NCBI GenBank assembly: GCA_014904845.1
Contig: MU119207.1
Coordinates: 434,001 to 498,000, forward strand
Reading direction: 5' to 3'
Origin: Acephala macrosclerotiorum
Lineage: Eukaryota > Ascomycota > Leotiomycetes > Helotiales > Mollisiaceae
Length of the DNA stretch: 64,000 nt
Of this stretch, positions 1-10,659 are shown in pieces (positions within the stretch are counted from its first letter, which is position 1; every line of letters starts with the position of its first letter). The notes beneath the pieces are model-generated. The model had not been told where the DNA came from. It did no database searches and saw nothing but the letters and a program-made list of their open reading frames with translations. Both the position numbers and the translations under genes were made by a program.

Positions 1-2
1 GA

Positions 3-170
3 GACGATAGAGGTACCATCTTGACACCTTCCAGTGTGCTTGGAGATGACAGTGTAGTAGCTGGGGAGGCAGCTGAGGATGACGGGCTGAGAGAATATTC
101 CAGGGAGGGTGGTAGTCTGCTCTTGACACCGACCTCAAGTATCTTCGGAGATGACGGTTATCTGGATTGA
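3..170 (+). CDS. 3' end of a gene cut by the window edge
   Basis: An open frame runs from the first bases of the window to a TGA at 168-170, giving 55 C-terminal residues. It contains two copies of one short motif, LTPSSVLGDDS near the start and LTPTSSIFGDDG at the very end, so the tail has a degenerate internal repeat of the form LTPxSxxxGDD separated by an acidic linker. The rest of the protein lies outside the window, so no function can be given. The repeated motif and lack of stops are the only evidence that it is coding. Confidence 0.5.
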   Translation, partial: DDRGTILTPSSVLGDDSVVAGEAAEDDGLREYSREGGSLLLTPTSSIFGDDGYLD

Positions 171-665
171 GGATATCTGCTGATAGATTAATGTAATTGT
201 AATGGAAAAAGCGAGCCACATATCTCTGGAGCTTGGCGGGAAGGCATCCGAGCAGGATTGCTTGGGAGAGTTTTGGTTTTGGGTTCTCCACTTCAGTCGG
301 CATACGAGCAAGAAAAACTCTGACTAAACGAACTCACATGCTGGATTGTGTTTGGTGTTTGAGATGATTGATCTCAGCCGGTGTTATGGTGGCGAGAGGA
401 CGGAGCGATGCTCCAAGTGGCGATTGCTCCATTGAGAATCCCGAAGCAAGGGAGATGCTTCTGACTTTCCTCTTCGAAGAATTGAGTACGAGTCAAATAT
501 TCGGGACGCGTGAATACGAAAATGATTGGAAGTCCAGGCGCGTCCCGCGGAATGAAGACTGAAACCCATTTCAGTCGCCATCGCGTCTTGCACTCACATA
601 TATGCACGCGTCTCTCCTTAACAATATTGGATTTTTGATTTCTAAGAAGTATTCGATATTGCAAA
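171..665. other. intergenic, nothing recognised
   Basis: Between the end of the first gene and the secreted Ser-rich gene. Short open frames on both strands overlap one another and have no recognisable composition. It presumably holds the promoter of the gene starting at 666. Confidence 0.4.
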
Positions 666-3008
666 ATGTGGACTGGTTTATTGGTTTCTGTTCTGCTCGT
701 TAGCAAGGCGAGTTGCAAATGCAACCCATTTCCTCTATACGACACCGATGGCACTTACATCCAACCAGCTCCTCCGTGGGAAGGACCTTGTCCTGCTTCA
801 AGCGTCGACAACTCTACTAGTACTGTTTTCAACTCAACAATGAGTGCAAACGCGACTGGCATGATTAATGGCACACAACTGTTTGCGAACGTAACGGGGA
901 ACATAACGCCGATTCTGGCCTCAGCAAACCTGTCGAGCCTAAACACCGCAAATATGTCGATATTTCCTGCACCAACTGGCTCGGTGTCTTTGTTATCCAG
1001 TACTTCAGAGTTGGACCGTGCTACCACACGGCCTGCGAAACTATCGTCTTCAAGCATACCGGCTCGGGAAGCAAGTACTCAGAAAGCAGAACCAGTCAGC
1101 ACCTCAAACATCGCCAACGCACCCTCTTCAAAACTCGAGTCGCCAAGTGCATCCCCTGAAGGTGGGTATAGTTCAACGAAAGTTCACACCAGCAGCCCCG
1201 CAATCGATGCAAGCCCAAGTCCAACTAAACCCGTGCCTTCGGGTGCTGTCAGCCCGAAAAAATCGAATGATGCAGCCACTAGCACATCGAAGAAAGTACA
1301 GCCTAGTACCTCAGATGCAAAGATCGCAGGATCAACAACCGTGCTAAGGCTTGGAGCATCGACATTCGTTGCGTCTCCATCAATTTCCAAGCCCAAAGCT
1401 AGCAGCTCAGACGCAAAGGTGGTGAGCTCCTCCGATCAAACGAAACCAAGATCTACAAATGCACCAAAACTGGAAGTCAGCTCGCCGGCTATCTCCCCAT
1501 CTGCTTCACCGATAACACCTAGTAACTCGGATGTGAAGGGTGGAAGCTCATCAAGCAAGCCAACGCCGGACGCCAGTACATCAAATGCGAAGGGGGCAAG
1601 CTCATCAGACGAACCCAAACATGCCTCAACCAGTGCACCAAAACTCGTCACCAGCTTCCTCGCCATCTCGCCATCTCCTTCGAATGTCAAACACAGCACC
1701 GCCGACCTGAAAGCAAGTGCGTCGAAGCCGTCGTCGAACGGGATCAAATTCGAGACCAGTGCTCCTGCCGCCTCGCCATCTCTTTCAAATGCTAAGAAGA
1801 GCTCTTCAGATTTGAAGGAAGCAAGCTCCGGCATCAAAGCTGTATCGTCAAGCGAGTACAAGAACATGGAAAAGACCAGTACAATCGACTCCAGGCCCAG
1901 CTCAGAGAAAGTCGATTCTCACTCGAGCTTTACATCCAAACCTGCCAACGACATCAGCAGCCCGGTCGTCCCCAAGACGAGTTCTTCAAAGATCAACCTG
2001 CAGAGTACGTCGAAAATTGAGGCGCTAGTTACATCCACAGAAATCCTTAAACCCAGCGCCTCGCTTGGGAAGCAGAGCACATTGAAGAAAGTCTTTAGCA
2101 GTGAGCCTGCGTCAATCGCACCTTCGATGAAGAAATTCGAGACCAGCATATTGGAGAAGAAAGCAAGTTCATCCAAGCCCGCAGTCAACACGGAAGCGAC
2201 GATATCGCCACCACGTCTGAGCTCGACTTCGCTCAAGACCAGCCCATCGACCAGTCCCCCAGCGTTATCGAAGGACAAAGCAAGCACGTCCTTAACACCG
2301 CCTGTTGAAACAGGCAAGGAGGGCACGAGCAAGCGCATCTCGACTAGCTTGCTGAAGTTCGAGACAATGGCGTCGGCCCTGAGGGCGAGCTCTTCGCGGC
2401 CTGATCCTAGTTCACCTGCGCCAAAACAATCAACGAATCTGCAAATCAGCTCACCAGCCCCTTCACCAAGCCCATCCAAGGGTGCCACGAGCAAAGCAGC
2501 AACACTCATTGATACGGCGAAGGGTGGTGCAAGTACATCGAAACTAGAGACAAACTCGCCCAGGTCTACAAATGTGAAGATATCCGAGATCAATTCCGCA
2601 CACTTCACAACTTTATCAAAAGACAAAGCCAGCACCCAATCCCCAGACCACTCGGTTTCCCAACCTCCCAAACCGACTACCTCACATGCCCCACTTATCA
2701 ATTCACCGTCCAAATCGATCTCAAGATCACTATCCACGCTCTTAAGCTCAATCACATCAACAACTCTCATCCCAAACACCACCATCTCATCCGCATTCCC
2801 CACCATGACCCCCTCGAACTACACATTAACAAATTGTACTTGGAACGGGAACTCTTCTTCGAACTCGACGAATGGGGCCAATTCAACCGGTTTTGGTGGA
2901 TGTACAAGGAGTGCGGCAGTGAATCTGACGATGGTGTCTGAGACGGGGAGTGTGGTGCCGACGACATTTGTTACTAGGACGATTAATTCAATATTGGGGA
3001 TGTATTGA
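666..3008 (+). CDS. long Ser/Thr/Pro/Lys-rich secreted (mucin-like) protein
   Basis: Single-exon gene of 780 residues. The start is chosen because the first 17 or so residues (MWTGLLVSVLLVSKASC) form a signal peptide, followed by a short conserved-looking head with the motif CNPFPLYDTDGTY. Residues of about 80-700 are a disordered region rich in Ser, Thr, Pro, Ala and Lys, built from degenerate units such as SSSDAK, KPSSS and ETSxPAxSPS, which suggests heavy O-mannosylation. The tail (about 710-760) has several N-x-S/T sequons and two cysteines. I see no GPI-attachment signal before the stop; it may lie on an unpredicted downstream exon, or the protein may be freely secreted or wall-bound. 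Probably a cell-surface or wall protein; no enzymatic domain. The opposite strand also has long open frames here, which are shadows of the biased composition. Confidence 0.7.
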   Translation: MWTGLLVSVLLVSKASCKCNPFPLYDTDGTYIQPAPPWEGPCPASSVDNSTSTVFNSTMSANATGMINGTQLFANVTGNITPILASANLSSLNTANMSIFPAPTGSVSLLSSTSELDRATTRPAKLSSSSIPAREASTQKAEPVSTSNIANAPSSKLESPSASPEGGYSSTKVHTSSPAIDASPSPTKPVPSGAVSPKKSNDAATSTSKKVQPSTSDAKIAGSTTVLRLGASTFVASPSISKPKASSSDAKVVSSSDQTKPRSTNAPKLEVSSPAISPSASPITPSNSDVKGGSSSSKPTPDASTSNAKGASSSDEPKHASTSAPKLVTSFLAISPSPSNVKHSTADLKASASKPSSNGIKFETSAPAASPSLSNAKKSSSDLKEASSGIKAVSSSEYKNMEKTSTIDSRPSSEKVDSHSSFTSKPANDISSPVVPKTSSSKINLQSTSKIEALVTSTEILKPSASLGKQSTLKKVFSSEPASIAPSMKKFETSILEKKASSSKPAVNTEATISPPRLSSTSLKTSPSTSPPALSKDKASTSLTPPVETGKEGTSKRISTSLLKFETMASALRASSSRPDPSSPAPKQSTNLQISSPAPSPSPSKGATSKAATLIDTAKGGASTSKLETNSPRSTNVKISEINSAHFTTLSKDKASTQSPDHSVSQPPKPTTSHAPLINSPSKSISRSLSTLLSSITSTTLIPNTTISSAFPTMTPSNYTLTNCTWNGNSSSNSTNGANSTGFGGCTRSAAVNLTMVSETGSVVPTTFVTRTINSILGMY

Positions 3009-4590
3009 GGGGACGTTGAAGCTGTGAGTATTGCCTCTGTGGGGAATGTGTGAGAATGGAGGCTGACTTTGAGATAGATACCTCTAGATGCGTTCTTGTA
3101 TGCAAGTCAGGAGATATATGGGGAGAGCTAAAGGATTGTAATGGGAGCGCTGTAATGGGGGATATGGATGGATGGGATAGTCCGCACTGGCGTCTGAAAT
3201 TTGCATGCATTTCTTTGCTTCTATATCACCCCAGCTGTGGGCTACTGGGCTATGTTAGTTTTCTTTCCCCGTACACTTGATACTTTAGGGGCATTCATTT
3301 GGCGTAATGGCGTTCGGGATTGATATGTTCTAGCTTCGACAAAAATAGATTTTCTAAATTCGAGAATGCGTAACGCGATGATTGAAAATTCCTGTGAGCA
3401 TACATACTGATGAAAACTCTGAAACAAGAAATAAGACAAAGGAGAAAATATACAGGTACGAATGAAGGGACGGTGGAACATGTCTGTGGAAGCATGGGAA
3501 AACACGTGACAGCGAACTTTGGAATTTGGTAGAAGGCTGGGGTGGGAATTCGAGAGTGGAGGTAAGGACCTGTCCTTAAACCACTCTCGTAGACAAGTTA
3601 GCATTCCTCCTTTGCAGCCCGGACATGAGGCTCTGTGCGACGGAGGACCTTGTCCTACGAGAGCTATTCCTCTCTTGCCTTCACAACACCAAGCCATAAA
3701 AACCAACTCAAAATCATCCGCAAAACTCAAATCAAGAAATCACTCGACGTCCACGACGCTGAAGGTAGTTCCTGCCCTTAGAATATGGTGCTCGGCACAC
3801 CCTTTTCTCATCAACCACTCGTCCTTCACGAACCAATGAGCCCAGCACAGTACCTTCCTCAATACCCACGCCTCGTCCTCCCCCTATGAAAAGAAGGTTT
3901 TCTTCTCTTCTTCTCTTCTTTTTTTGGCTTCTTTTCATAGGGGGAGGGCGAGAATATAAGTGGCAAGTAGGTATAGTGAGAGAGTTGTGTCGTGAAGGGA
4001 AGGCATCTAGACTTGAGACCAGTTCAGATGACAGCTGCCTGTCGATGTCGTCGACGCGATGCCTGAGCCCCTGCTGTCGCTCTACTCCTGATGATCGTTG
4101 CTAATACTCAGTATTCCCAGTGAGGCTAACTCTGGCGTACAGGTGCTTCTCTTTCTCTGCACCCACGAACTCTCCCCGAATAATCATACTTATGGCTGGC
4201 TGTGCCCTCTTCAGAAATTGTTCACAATCTCTCAAGAACGAATTCAGATGAGAGATGAATAAAAGATGCTGCTTTGATATTCTTGCTTGAAAAAATGGTA
4301 TTAGTGATCATCGATGTCTTGGCCTAGAACCGAGATGTTTGCTGTGCCGCAGGTTAATCTCTAGGCTTGCTAACAATAGATTTCAGGGACCGCAATTGGG
4401 TTTCAGGCGAGCGGCGGCCGCTGAATACGGCACGATATGAGGCTGCTGCCTTCGCCTTCACGACGGCGCGAAAGGAAACTTTCTTCATCTTCTCTCTTTC
4501 CTCTTCTTCTCTTGTTCTTCAATCCATTGTCAGTTCGTTGACTTCAAGTCGAAATCTCGAGTCAAATTTCGACCATTCTCTGCCGCCAAG
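3009..4590. other. intergenic region with a strong hairpin
   Basis: No convincing gene in about 1.6 kb. A 162-codon open frame on the minus strand (3242-3730) has no recognisable features. The stretch ends in the pyrimidine-rich leader (about 4480-4590) of the next gene. The long hairpin at 3874-3950 is listed separately. Confidence 0.45.
3874..3950. repeat. 23-bp inverted repeat around a polypyrimidine loop
   Basis: The arms at 3874-3896 and 3928-3950 are complementary at 22 of 23 positions (left arm core CCCCCTATGAAAAGAAG). The 31-nt loop is almost pure C/T on the + strand. This could form a cruciform, or an RNA hairpin if transcribed; it may also be the collapsed end of a small element. 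No flanking target duplication is visible. Confidence 0.6.
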
Positions 4591-5903
4591 ATGGGATCCA
4601 GCAAGGCTGCCCCGCCCGCCGCCTATCGCGATGAACCCGACTACGCCGAGACAACTTCAATGAGCTCTGCAGTCCTCCTTGACGATGTTGAATCAGCTTT
4701 TCCCGACGAAGAGCTACCAGCATATACTGATGAGCCTTCACTCGGTCTTCTCCCAGCCCAAGATCCAGACAATGCCTGCCCCACCGAGTCCTCGGAGGCA
4801 ATTCCCAACCCTCAGCAGTCAATCTCCCATGGCTACTACAAGTATGCAACTCTCTCCATGCTTCTCTGTACATACTGACTTCCTTTAGCCCGCCATGTGA
4901 GCTTCCATTCTCTAATCACGACCTGAGATACAGCGAATTCCGAACACGCTTCCCGACTTTCTCGACCGACAGCAAACAACTTTATAACACGATCCGACAT
5001 CAAGCCTCACACCCTCCCTCCTACTTCGTCCAACTTTACGGCACACACACCGAAACTCGACGAAACGGAAACAAGGAAACGAAAGACAAGATCACCGACT
5101 TCTACCTCCGGATCAACATATCATACCTCCTAGGATATTTTGGCAGCGGAGAGTTAGAACTCCTCCCAGACAACAAACGTGGCTATCGTGGTACCCGTCT
5201 TCCCAGCGTAAAGCCCACAGTCTCCGCGGACGAAGAATCCGCCCCCACAGCACTCGAGGAGCTTCGTCGATGGTGCGATAAATACGTCGCCGACCCCTCA
5301 GGCGTGAAATCCTTCCTTCTCAAACGCAAGATCCTAAACCACGATACCAAGAAACTAGAACAACTCCTTCGCTCCGCTATCTCCGAGACGAATTATCGCG
5401 GGCATGTCTCGATTGAATTCCCAGTTCAGCATTCAAGGGTCATTGTCTACTCCCCAGGCCGATTGAACGAGTGGCGGATTACAGTCTGGATACGATGGTT
5501 CTTCTACCTAACCTTCCTCTGGATCTTCGCCTGGCCAGTCCTCTTCTTCCTTACAGCTCGCTACGAAGTCGTAAAAGTCAATTGGAAATACGCCAATGAG
5601 CCAGGTGGAAACGATATGACAAGGCAATGCACAGTGATGACCGAGGTAGATTGGTTCCATAGGTGGGAAGGTGCTATCAAGAGAGCGGCGTTGGCGAGGA
5701 TGGTGTGTAAAGATACTTGTCTAGATGAGGCCTATCGGGTGCAGACACAGTTGGTGGATGAGAGGGGAGAGAGGGTTGGTAGCGAGCCGGACATTCCAAG
5801 GACGGGGAATGCGTTTGCGGATGGGGCTCTGGGGTTGCTTGGGCAGGGGTTGAGGGTTGCGGAGAGTTGGAATAATGCTGCTGGGTGGGGTGCTGATACG
5901 TGA
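4591..5903 (+). CDS. conserved fungal membrane protein with a two-helix hairpin
   Basis: Two exons, 4591-4841 and 4934-5903, joined by a 92-bp intron (donor GTATGC, branch-like CTAATCAC, acceptor ACAG); the junction keeps frame and gives 406 residues. The N-terminal 85 residues are acidic and disordered. The middle (about 110-230) resembles a conserved fungal family often labelled loosely as 'ABC transporter protein' in databases, although no ATP-binding motif is present. Around residue 275 a strongly hydrophobic Trp-rich segment (motifs WIRWFFYLTFLW and WPVLFFLT) forms one or two membrane helices, followed by a conserved VDWFHRWEGAIKRA block. Function unknown; the family assignment is from memory. 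A tiny middle exon (4889-4896) was considered and rejected because it breaks the frame. Confidence 0.7.
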
Positions 5904-7330
5904 TGATGTGGCTACAAAAATGGTTCCTTACAGGCGTTTTTGGAGTTGGGTCAATACTGAGCGTGGGAAGTTTCATTTGTTGGATCTACGGCCTTGAAGT
6001 GACATTTCCTCTAGGTTAGATTCCAGAATCCTTTAAATCTCTATCTCTGAGTGGGACGCTCTTTTCAAATGGCAAGTGCCGGAAAATAAACCTCTCATCT
6101 TCTTCCTACAACATTCCTCCTTAGTCAAGGTCCCAACAGAAGATTCCCGCTGGAAGTTCCCGAGGGTCTGGTTTACGGAGCTTTAGGCGTGGGAGATCCA
6201 CAGCTAGTGGATATCAACTATGTGCCATGACGCACTTAGTGCCCAGAAATAATTCTTTGGGGGTATCAGAGCATCTAGAATGATGCGGTATCAAGGAACG
6301 GCATCGATGTTTGCGAATAAGCTGAGGCACACTTTCCTTCATTAATGTTCAGTTGAAGATGAAGTATCTGGATAGTCTCCCGAGAATATCTGCCGCACCG
6401 GGCTCTAGGGGTCTTCAGAGAAACGGATAGATGACGCGTCATGAATCTAGACATCTGGAATTTGTACACCTGCCGTTCAGTTCGTCCGCAATGCGGGGAA
6501 TATGTTCTTTGCGTTGAAGATAAAACTCCTCCTTCCCTGCCAGCGTGATCCAAAAAAATCACCTTAATCAATTCAAATCATGATTAATTTGATTAGCATT
6601 TTCGAAAAAATCTAGATTAACGAGGAAAATTTTAATCAATATACGGAAAACCGCTCAAAGCTTAGAGATATAACTTAATTTTAACGCTATTTCTTTATTT
6701 TATAGCCTAAATAAGTCTTATTTTTTATTTATTTATTAATTAAATTCTTATTTTTAAATATATATATTTTAGCGATAAAAAAGTTGCATAGTCATATAAC
6801 AAAGTCTATTCCTAAACTCTCTCCTTTTTAGATGCTCCTATATTACACTCCCACCCAATACTTATGCCCTAGCACTTATACCCTACTTTTTTCTAAAAGT
6901 CCTGCCCTCGGCGGTACCTGCAGCATCAGCCCCGCCCTCCTCCCTGGCAGCCCTGCTCTCCCTGATAGCCATCTCCCTCCTACCTTTCAAGTATATGCCT
7001 ACCGAAAGGACTACTACCGCATTCCCCCGCATTTCCCCGCAGTGGCCCCGCGGTGCTCCCGCAATGCCCTGCGCATGGCGTCCCCTAAAATGAAATTGAC
7101 GCTAAAATAAGGAATAGCACTAAAAGTAAGGTTTAGATCAAGTTATGTCCCTAAGCTACCAAGGGGCCGATATATTTATTGTTTTGTGCCCGACCCTGAT
7201 TTTACCACACCATTCCTTCCAACCCTCCAACACAATCAATTTTCAAAACTACTAACTTCCAAAATCATCTTCGAAACTTCTCAACTCTCAAAACTAGGAA
7301 CCTTCGACATCTCACACCTCTACCAGCAAA
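5904..7330. other. intergenic with an AT-rich, RIP-like patch
   Basis: No gene seen. About 6550-6830 is markedly AT-rich with TTTATTTATTTA-like runs, unlike its surroundings, and probably is a remnant of a repeat mutated by RIP. The C-rich stretch from 7190 to 7330 is the promoter and leader of the monooxygenase gene. Confidence 0.45.
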
Positions 7331-8818
7331 ATGGACACCTGCAATGACCCCTTCACACTTCCCCAAGCCTCCCACCCACTCCACATCCTCATCATTGGCG
7401 CCGGCATAGCAGGCCTCAGTTGCGCCATCGGACTCAAACGCTGCGGCCACACAGTCACCATCTACGAACAAGTCCACCGAATCACTGAAGTAGGAGCCGG
7501 GATCCAAATAGCCCCCAACGCTGCAAGAATCATGGGTCGATTCGGCTTACTGGATAAGATTATGGAGAAAGCAAATGTGATTCAGAGGAATAGCCTTAGG
7601 AGGTGGATGGATGGAAAGGAGTTGGGGACTGCGCCTTTTATGCCTGGGGTATGTGTCTCAATCCTTGTGGGCTGGAAGATACAGAGGAAGGTACTGATGT
7701 AACCATATGAATAGGTAAGAGAGAAATACCACGCTCCTCTCTCCGTCATCCACAGAGGTGATCTTCAGGCAATCTTGCTGCAAGCCGTCAAAGACCTACA
7801 AATACCCATTCACCTCAACTCCAAAGTCGTAGAAGCCGATCCCTCCTTCTCTACCCGCATCAAACTTTCATCCGGGGAATGGGTCAGAGGCGACGTCGTT
7901 ATCTGCGCCGACGGAATTAAATCCTCAATTCGTCGACAAATGGCCTCTTCTCACGGTGTCCAAGATCATTCACGCCCTACCGGAGACGCAGCATATCGGG
8001 TCTTAATCCCAAAAGAGAAACTCGCAAACGATCCCCAGGCCCTGGAACTGTTATCCCAAGACGTAGGCATGCGATGGATGGGTCCAGGCGGGCACATCAT
8101 GGCATATCCCATCAAGAACAACACAGTATACAACATGGTCCTCCTCCATCCCCAGAAACCAAGCCAAGGAAATGACGAGAGTTGGACTACCAAAGGGGAT
8201 AAGAAGGAGATGATGGATTTTTATAAGGATTGGAATCCCCTTGTCCGATCTCTTCTGAGCTATGTTCCGGATGGAGAAGTCATGGAGTGGACGTTGAATA
8301 GTCATCGTCCACTTCCGAGATGGGTGGAGAATAGATGTGTTTTGGTGGGAGATGCGTGTCATCCCATGCTTCCATACGTTGCGCAGGGAGCCGCTCAGGC
8401 TATTGAGGATGCGGGAGTCTTGGCTTGCGCTCTATCTCTCATCAACTCTTCCTCGCAATCGTCGATCAGGACAGCGCTGGAGGTTTACGAGTCTATTAGA
8501 AAGGATAGAGGGGAGAAGATCCAAAACTCAGCAGCGGAAACAAGGAAAGTACTTCATCTCCCAGATGGGGCAGAACAACGAAAGAGAGATGAAGCCATCA
8601 GACGTAGTACTGTGGGAGGGAATGGACGGAATCCAGATCTGTGGGCTGATAGCGAGTGGCAGGACTTTATGTGGGGAGTGGATGTTATGAGGGATTGTGT
8701 TGAAAACTGGGAGAAGTGGGTTGCGAAGGTGGAGGGACGCCATTTGGGTGGGTTGAAGGCTCCACTTATTGATGGTACGCTTAGAAGAGCTTGGATGGAA
8801 CTGAGAGTTGAGAGCTGA
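7331..8818 (+). CDS. FAD-dependent aromatic monooxygenase (salicylate hydroxylase-like)
   Basis: Two exons, 7331-7648 and 7715-8818, separated by a 66-bp intron (GTATGT ... ATAG); the joined frame gives 473 residues. The protein has the three fingerprints of group A flavoprotein hydroxylases: the Rossmann FAD motif IIGAGIAGLSCAIGL near residue 20, the DG motif in VVICADGIKSSIRR in the middle, and the second FAD/ribityl motif VLVGDACHPMLPYVAQGA near residue 310. The segment VGAGIQIAPNAARIM is typical of salicylate/6-hydroxynicotinate hydroxylase relatives. Such enzymes use NAD(P)H and oxygen to hydroxylate, often with decarboxylation, an aromatic acid. The substrate cannot be told from sequence. 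An SDR gene lies 2 kb downstream on the other strand; a shared pathway is possible but unproven. Confidence 0.9.
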
Positions 8819-9234
8819 GAAAGACGCTCTCGCGGGAATGGGTCAATGGGTCATTAAGTAGCTGCTGTACTCACGTTGGAGTTAGCAGGAGCGTGGGAGT
8901 CTTGTAGGTTTATGCCGTCCTTAATATTTTGCTATGCCGCGATCCATTACTTCGTACATGAATAAAGGCAGCATGTTTGCAAATCTCATTACCGTATCCT
9001 CTGGAATTATTCCCATCCGTATGCTTAGCAAAGCTGCTCAGCATCCCGTTCTCTGTTCCCAAAATCATTTACCATGTACACTTTGACACCACACCGAGGT
9101 CAATAATATCCCTGTCTGCCGTTTCCGCCATACTCCTCCGCTCATCAATCAATCTTCAATACCACTCCACTCCTTGTAGATTCCTTCTCCATCAATCCTC
9201 GCCTTTTCTGTGAACTCTGAGAAAGGCTCGCTTA
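8819..9234. other. intergenic, nothing recognised
   Basis: Holds the 3' end of the monooxygenase transcript; ends where the MITE at 9235 begins. No gene seen. Confidence 0.4.
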
Positions 9235-9519
9235 CGAGCCTGGGATCATAAGTTTGTGTTGTACAAGGCTCTTCGGGCCTTTTCGCTAACAATAAAACGC
9301 TAAAACTAAATTTCGATTTTTAGTCACGAAACTAAATTAACTTAAATTTGCTTTATAAACTTATTATAACTTTTTATAAATATCGTAATATAAATTCAAA
9401 TAATTCTGATTTGTGCGTGTTTCAAACTTTTAAAGTAAGGTCGTCGAGTTTAGTTTTCGTCGCTTAAAAATGCCCTAAAAAATGCCTGGAAAAATAAAGA
9501 CTTTCGGAGTCAGACTTCG
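9235..9519. mobile_element. decayed PIF/Harbinger-like MITE (copy 1)
   Basis: This 285-bp stretch aligns along its whole length, in reverse orientation, with the better-preserved element at 41212-41484: shared blocks include CGAGCCTG, ATTTCGATTTTTA, GATTTGTGCGT and GCTTAAAAATGCCCT. It starts after a TTA (9232-9234), the expected target-site duplication, but its other end is eroded and no TTA follows. It has no coding capacity. Many differences from the other copy are C-to-T or G-to-A, as expected for RIP. Its right end lies inside the coding frame of the minus-strand gene at 9464-10148. Confidence 0.75.
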
Positions 9520-10148
9520 GTGGCTTGAAGAATGATGGAGAATTCAAGCAGCCGTTGACGAGATAACCGTTCTTGTTGCGCTTCTCCTCTCCGCTGACTT
9601 GCTCCTTCTTCTTGTCCTTTGCCTTCTTGTGCTCCTTCTCGCCTTTCTTCTTGTCCTTGATTTCATCCTTCGTTTTATCGCAGATACTCGTTCCCTCGAC
9701 TTGCTCCTTGATCTTGACCAACTCCTTCCCATCCTTCGCCTTGGTAGCTCCTCCCACATCTCCAGCACCAGAAACAATCTCCGAAACACCACCAGCGACA
9801 CCCTTAACCTTCCCAGTCTTCAGCTTCTGAACAGCAGAAACAGCAGCATTATCCATCAAATTATTCTGTCTCGACTCTCGACCAATGCGCATGCTTATGA
9901 AAGACACTCTTGCGCCATTCCTCCTCGTCGGTATCGAACTCAGGACCTTCTCTGTTGAGTGTGGATTGGTGGCTACCGGTGCTGGAGCTGTCAGGGTTCT
10001 CGTATCCGATTTTGTGGTGACCGGTTGGTGGCTTCAAAGATCCTGGCTTAGTGGCATCAGTGGGGTCGGTGGGCTTCTTGAGGATGGAAGGTATGGTTGG
10101 GTTGGTGGTTTGAGATTGTGCGTTGTTGGTGAGCTTTGGGGTGGACAT
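9464..10148 (-). pseudogene. Lys-rich hypothetical protein, frameshifted and ending inside a MITE
   Basis: The first 95 codons (10148 down to a TAA at 9861) contain an N-terminal Pro/Thr-rich region and an acidic motif EFDTDEEEWRKS followed by a His/Trp-rich stretch. A second open frame in another register (from about 9870 to 9464) continues as a plausible protein with a Lys/Glu-rich low-complexity region. One missing base around 9860-9870 would join the two; an intron does not fit. The last 17 codons and the TAA stop (9464-9466) come from the MITE at 9235-9519, so the original C terminus is lost. Alternatives are a short 95-residue functional protein or an assembly error at the frameshift. 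Function unknown. Confidence 0.5.
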
Positions 10149-10659
10149 GGCAGGGGAAGAGGATAGAGGGTAGTTAGTGTGATCCTTCTTCTTGTTTTTG
10201 CCTCTGCTCTTTTGATTTGTTCGTGTCGTGGTGATTGATTTTATTCGTAGGTTGGGAGAACAAGCTTAGGTGCGGGGTTGTAGTTGTGAGGAGTGGGAGG
10301 AAAGGTCGTTGATTTCTGGAGGAGAGCGCGTCTCGGGTAGAAAGGGTGTGAAGTGAAGTTAGGTCACCTTTCACTTCAAAGGTGAGTGCCTAAACTTTAC
10401 AACAAACCTAAGCTGGTGAGTTCGGAAAGTGAATAAAATCCTCGATATTCGGAAGCAAGTTGCAGGATCAGGAAATTGGGCCAAGCGAGGCTGGGATTCA
10501 AAGCTGTCTGAGAGGGGTGAAGACTTCAAATACCCCTGACCTCACACTCGCTTCAATTTACAACATGCTGAAAGACGCTCGAAATTCAAGCCATTAATGT
10601 TTTCATCAAATGCTCAAAGCTAGAAAAGGAACAAGGAACGCCAATATTTGCAGCCCCAT
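10149..10659. other. intergenic with a small inverted repeat
   Basis: Region between the starts/ends of two minus-strand genes. A 9-bp perfect inverted repeat TGAAGTGAA / TTCACTTCA (10349-10357 and 10370-10378) lies about 200 bp upstream of the Lys-rich gene and could be a regulatory palindrome. Nothing else seen. Confidence 0.35.

Noticed and set aside
1919..2806. 295-codon open frame on the minus strand
   Set aside because: It is the antisense shadow of the Ser-rich secreted gene; the biased codon use removes stops on the other strand.
3242..3730. 162-codon minus-strand open frame
   Set aside because: No domain, signal peptide, splice context or coherent composition.
4889..4896. 8-bp mini-exon between two short introns
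   Set aside because: It puts the downstream exon out of frame, whereas one 92-bp intron keeps it in frame.
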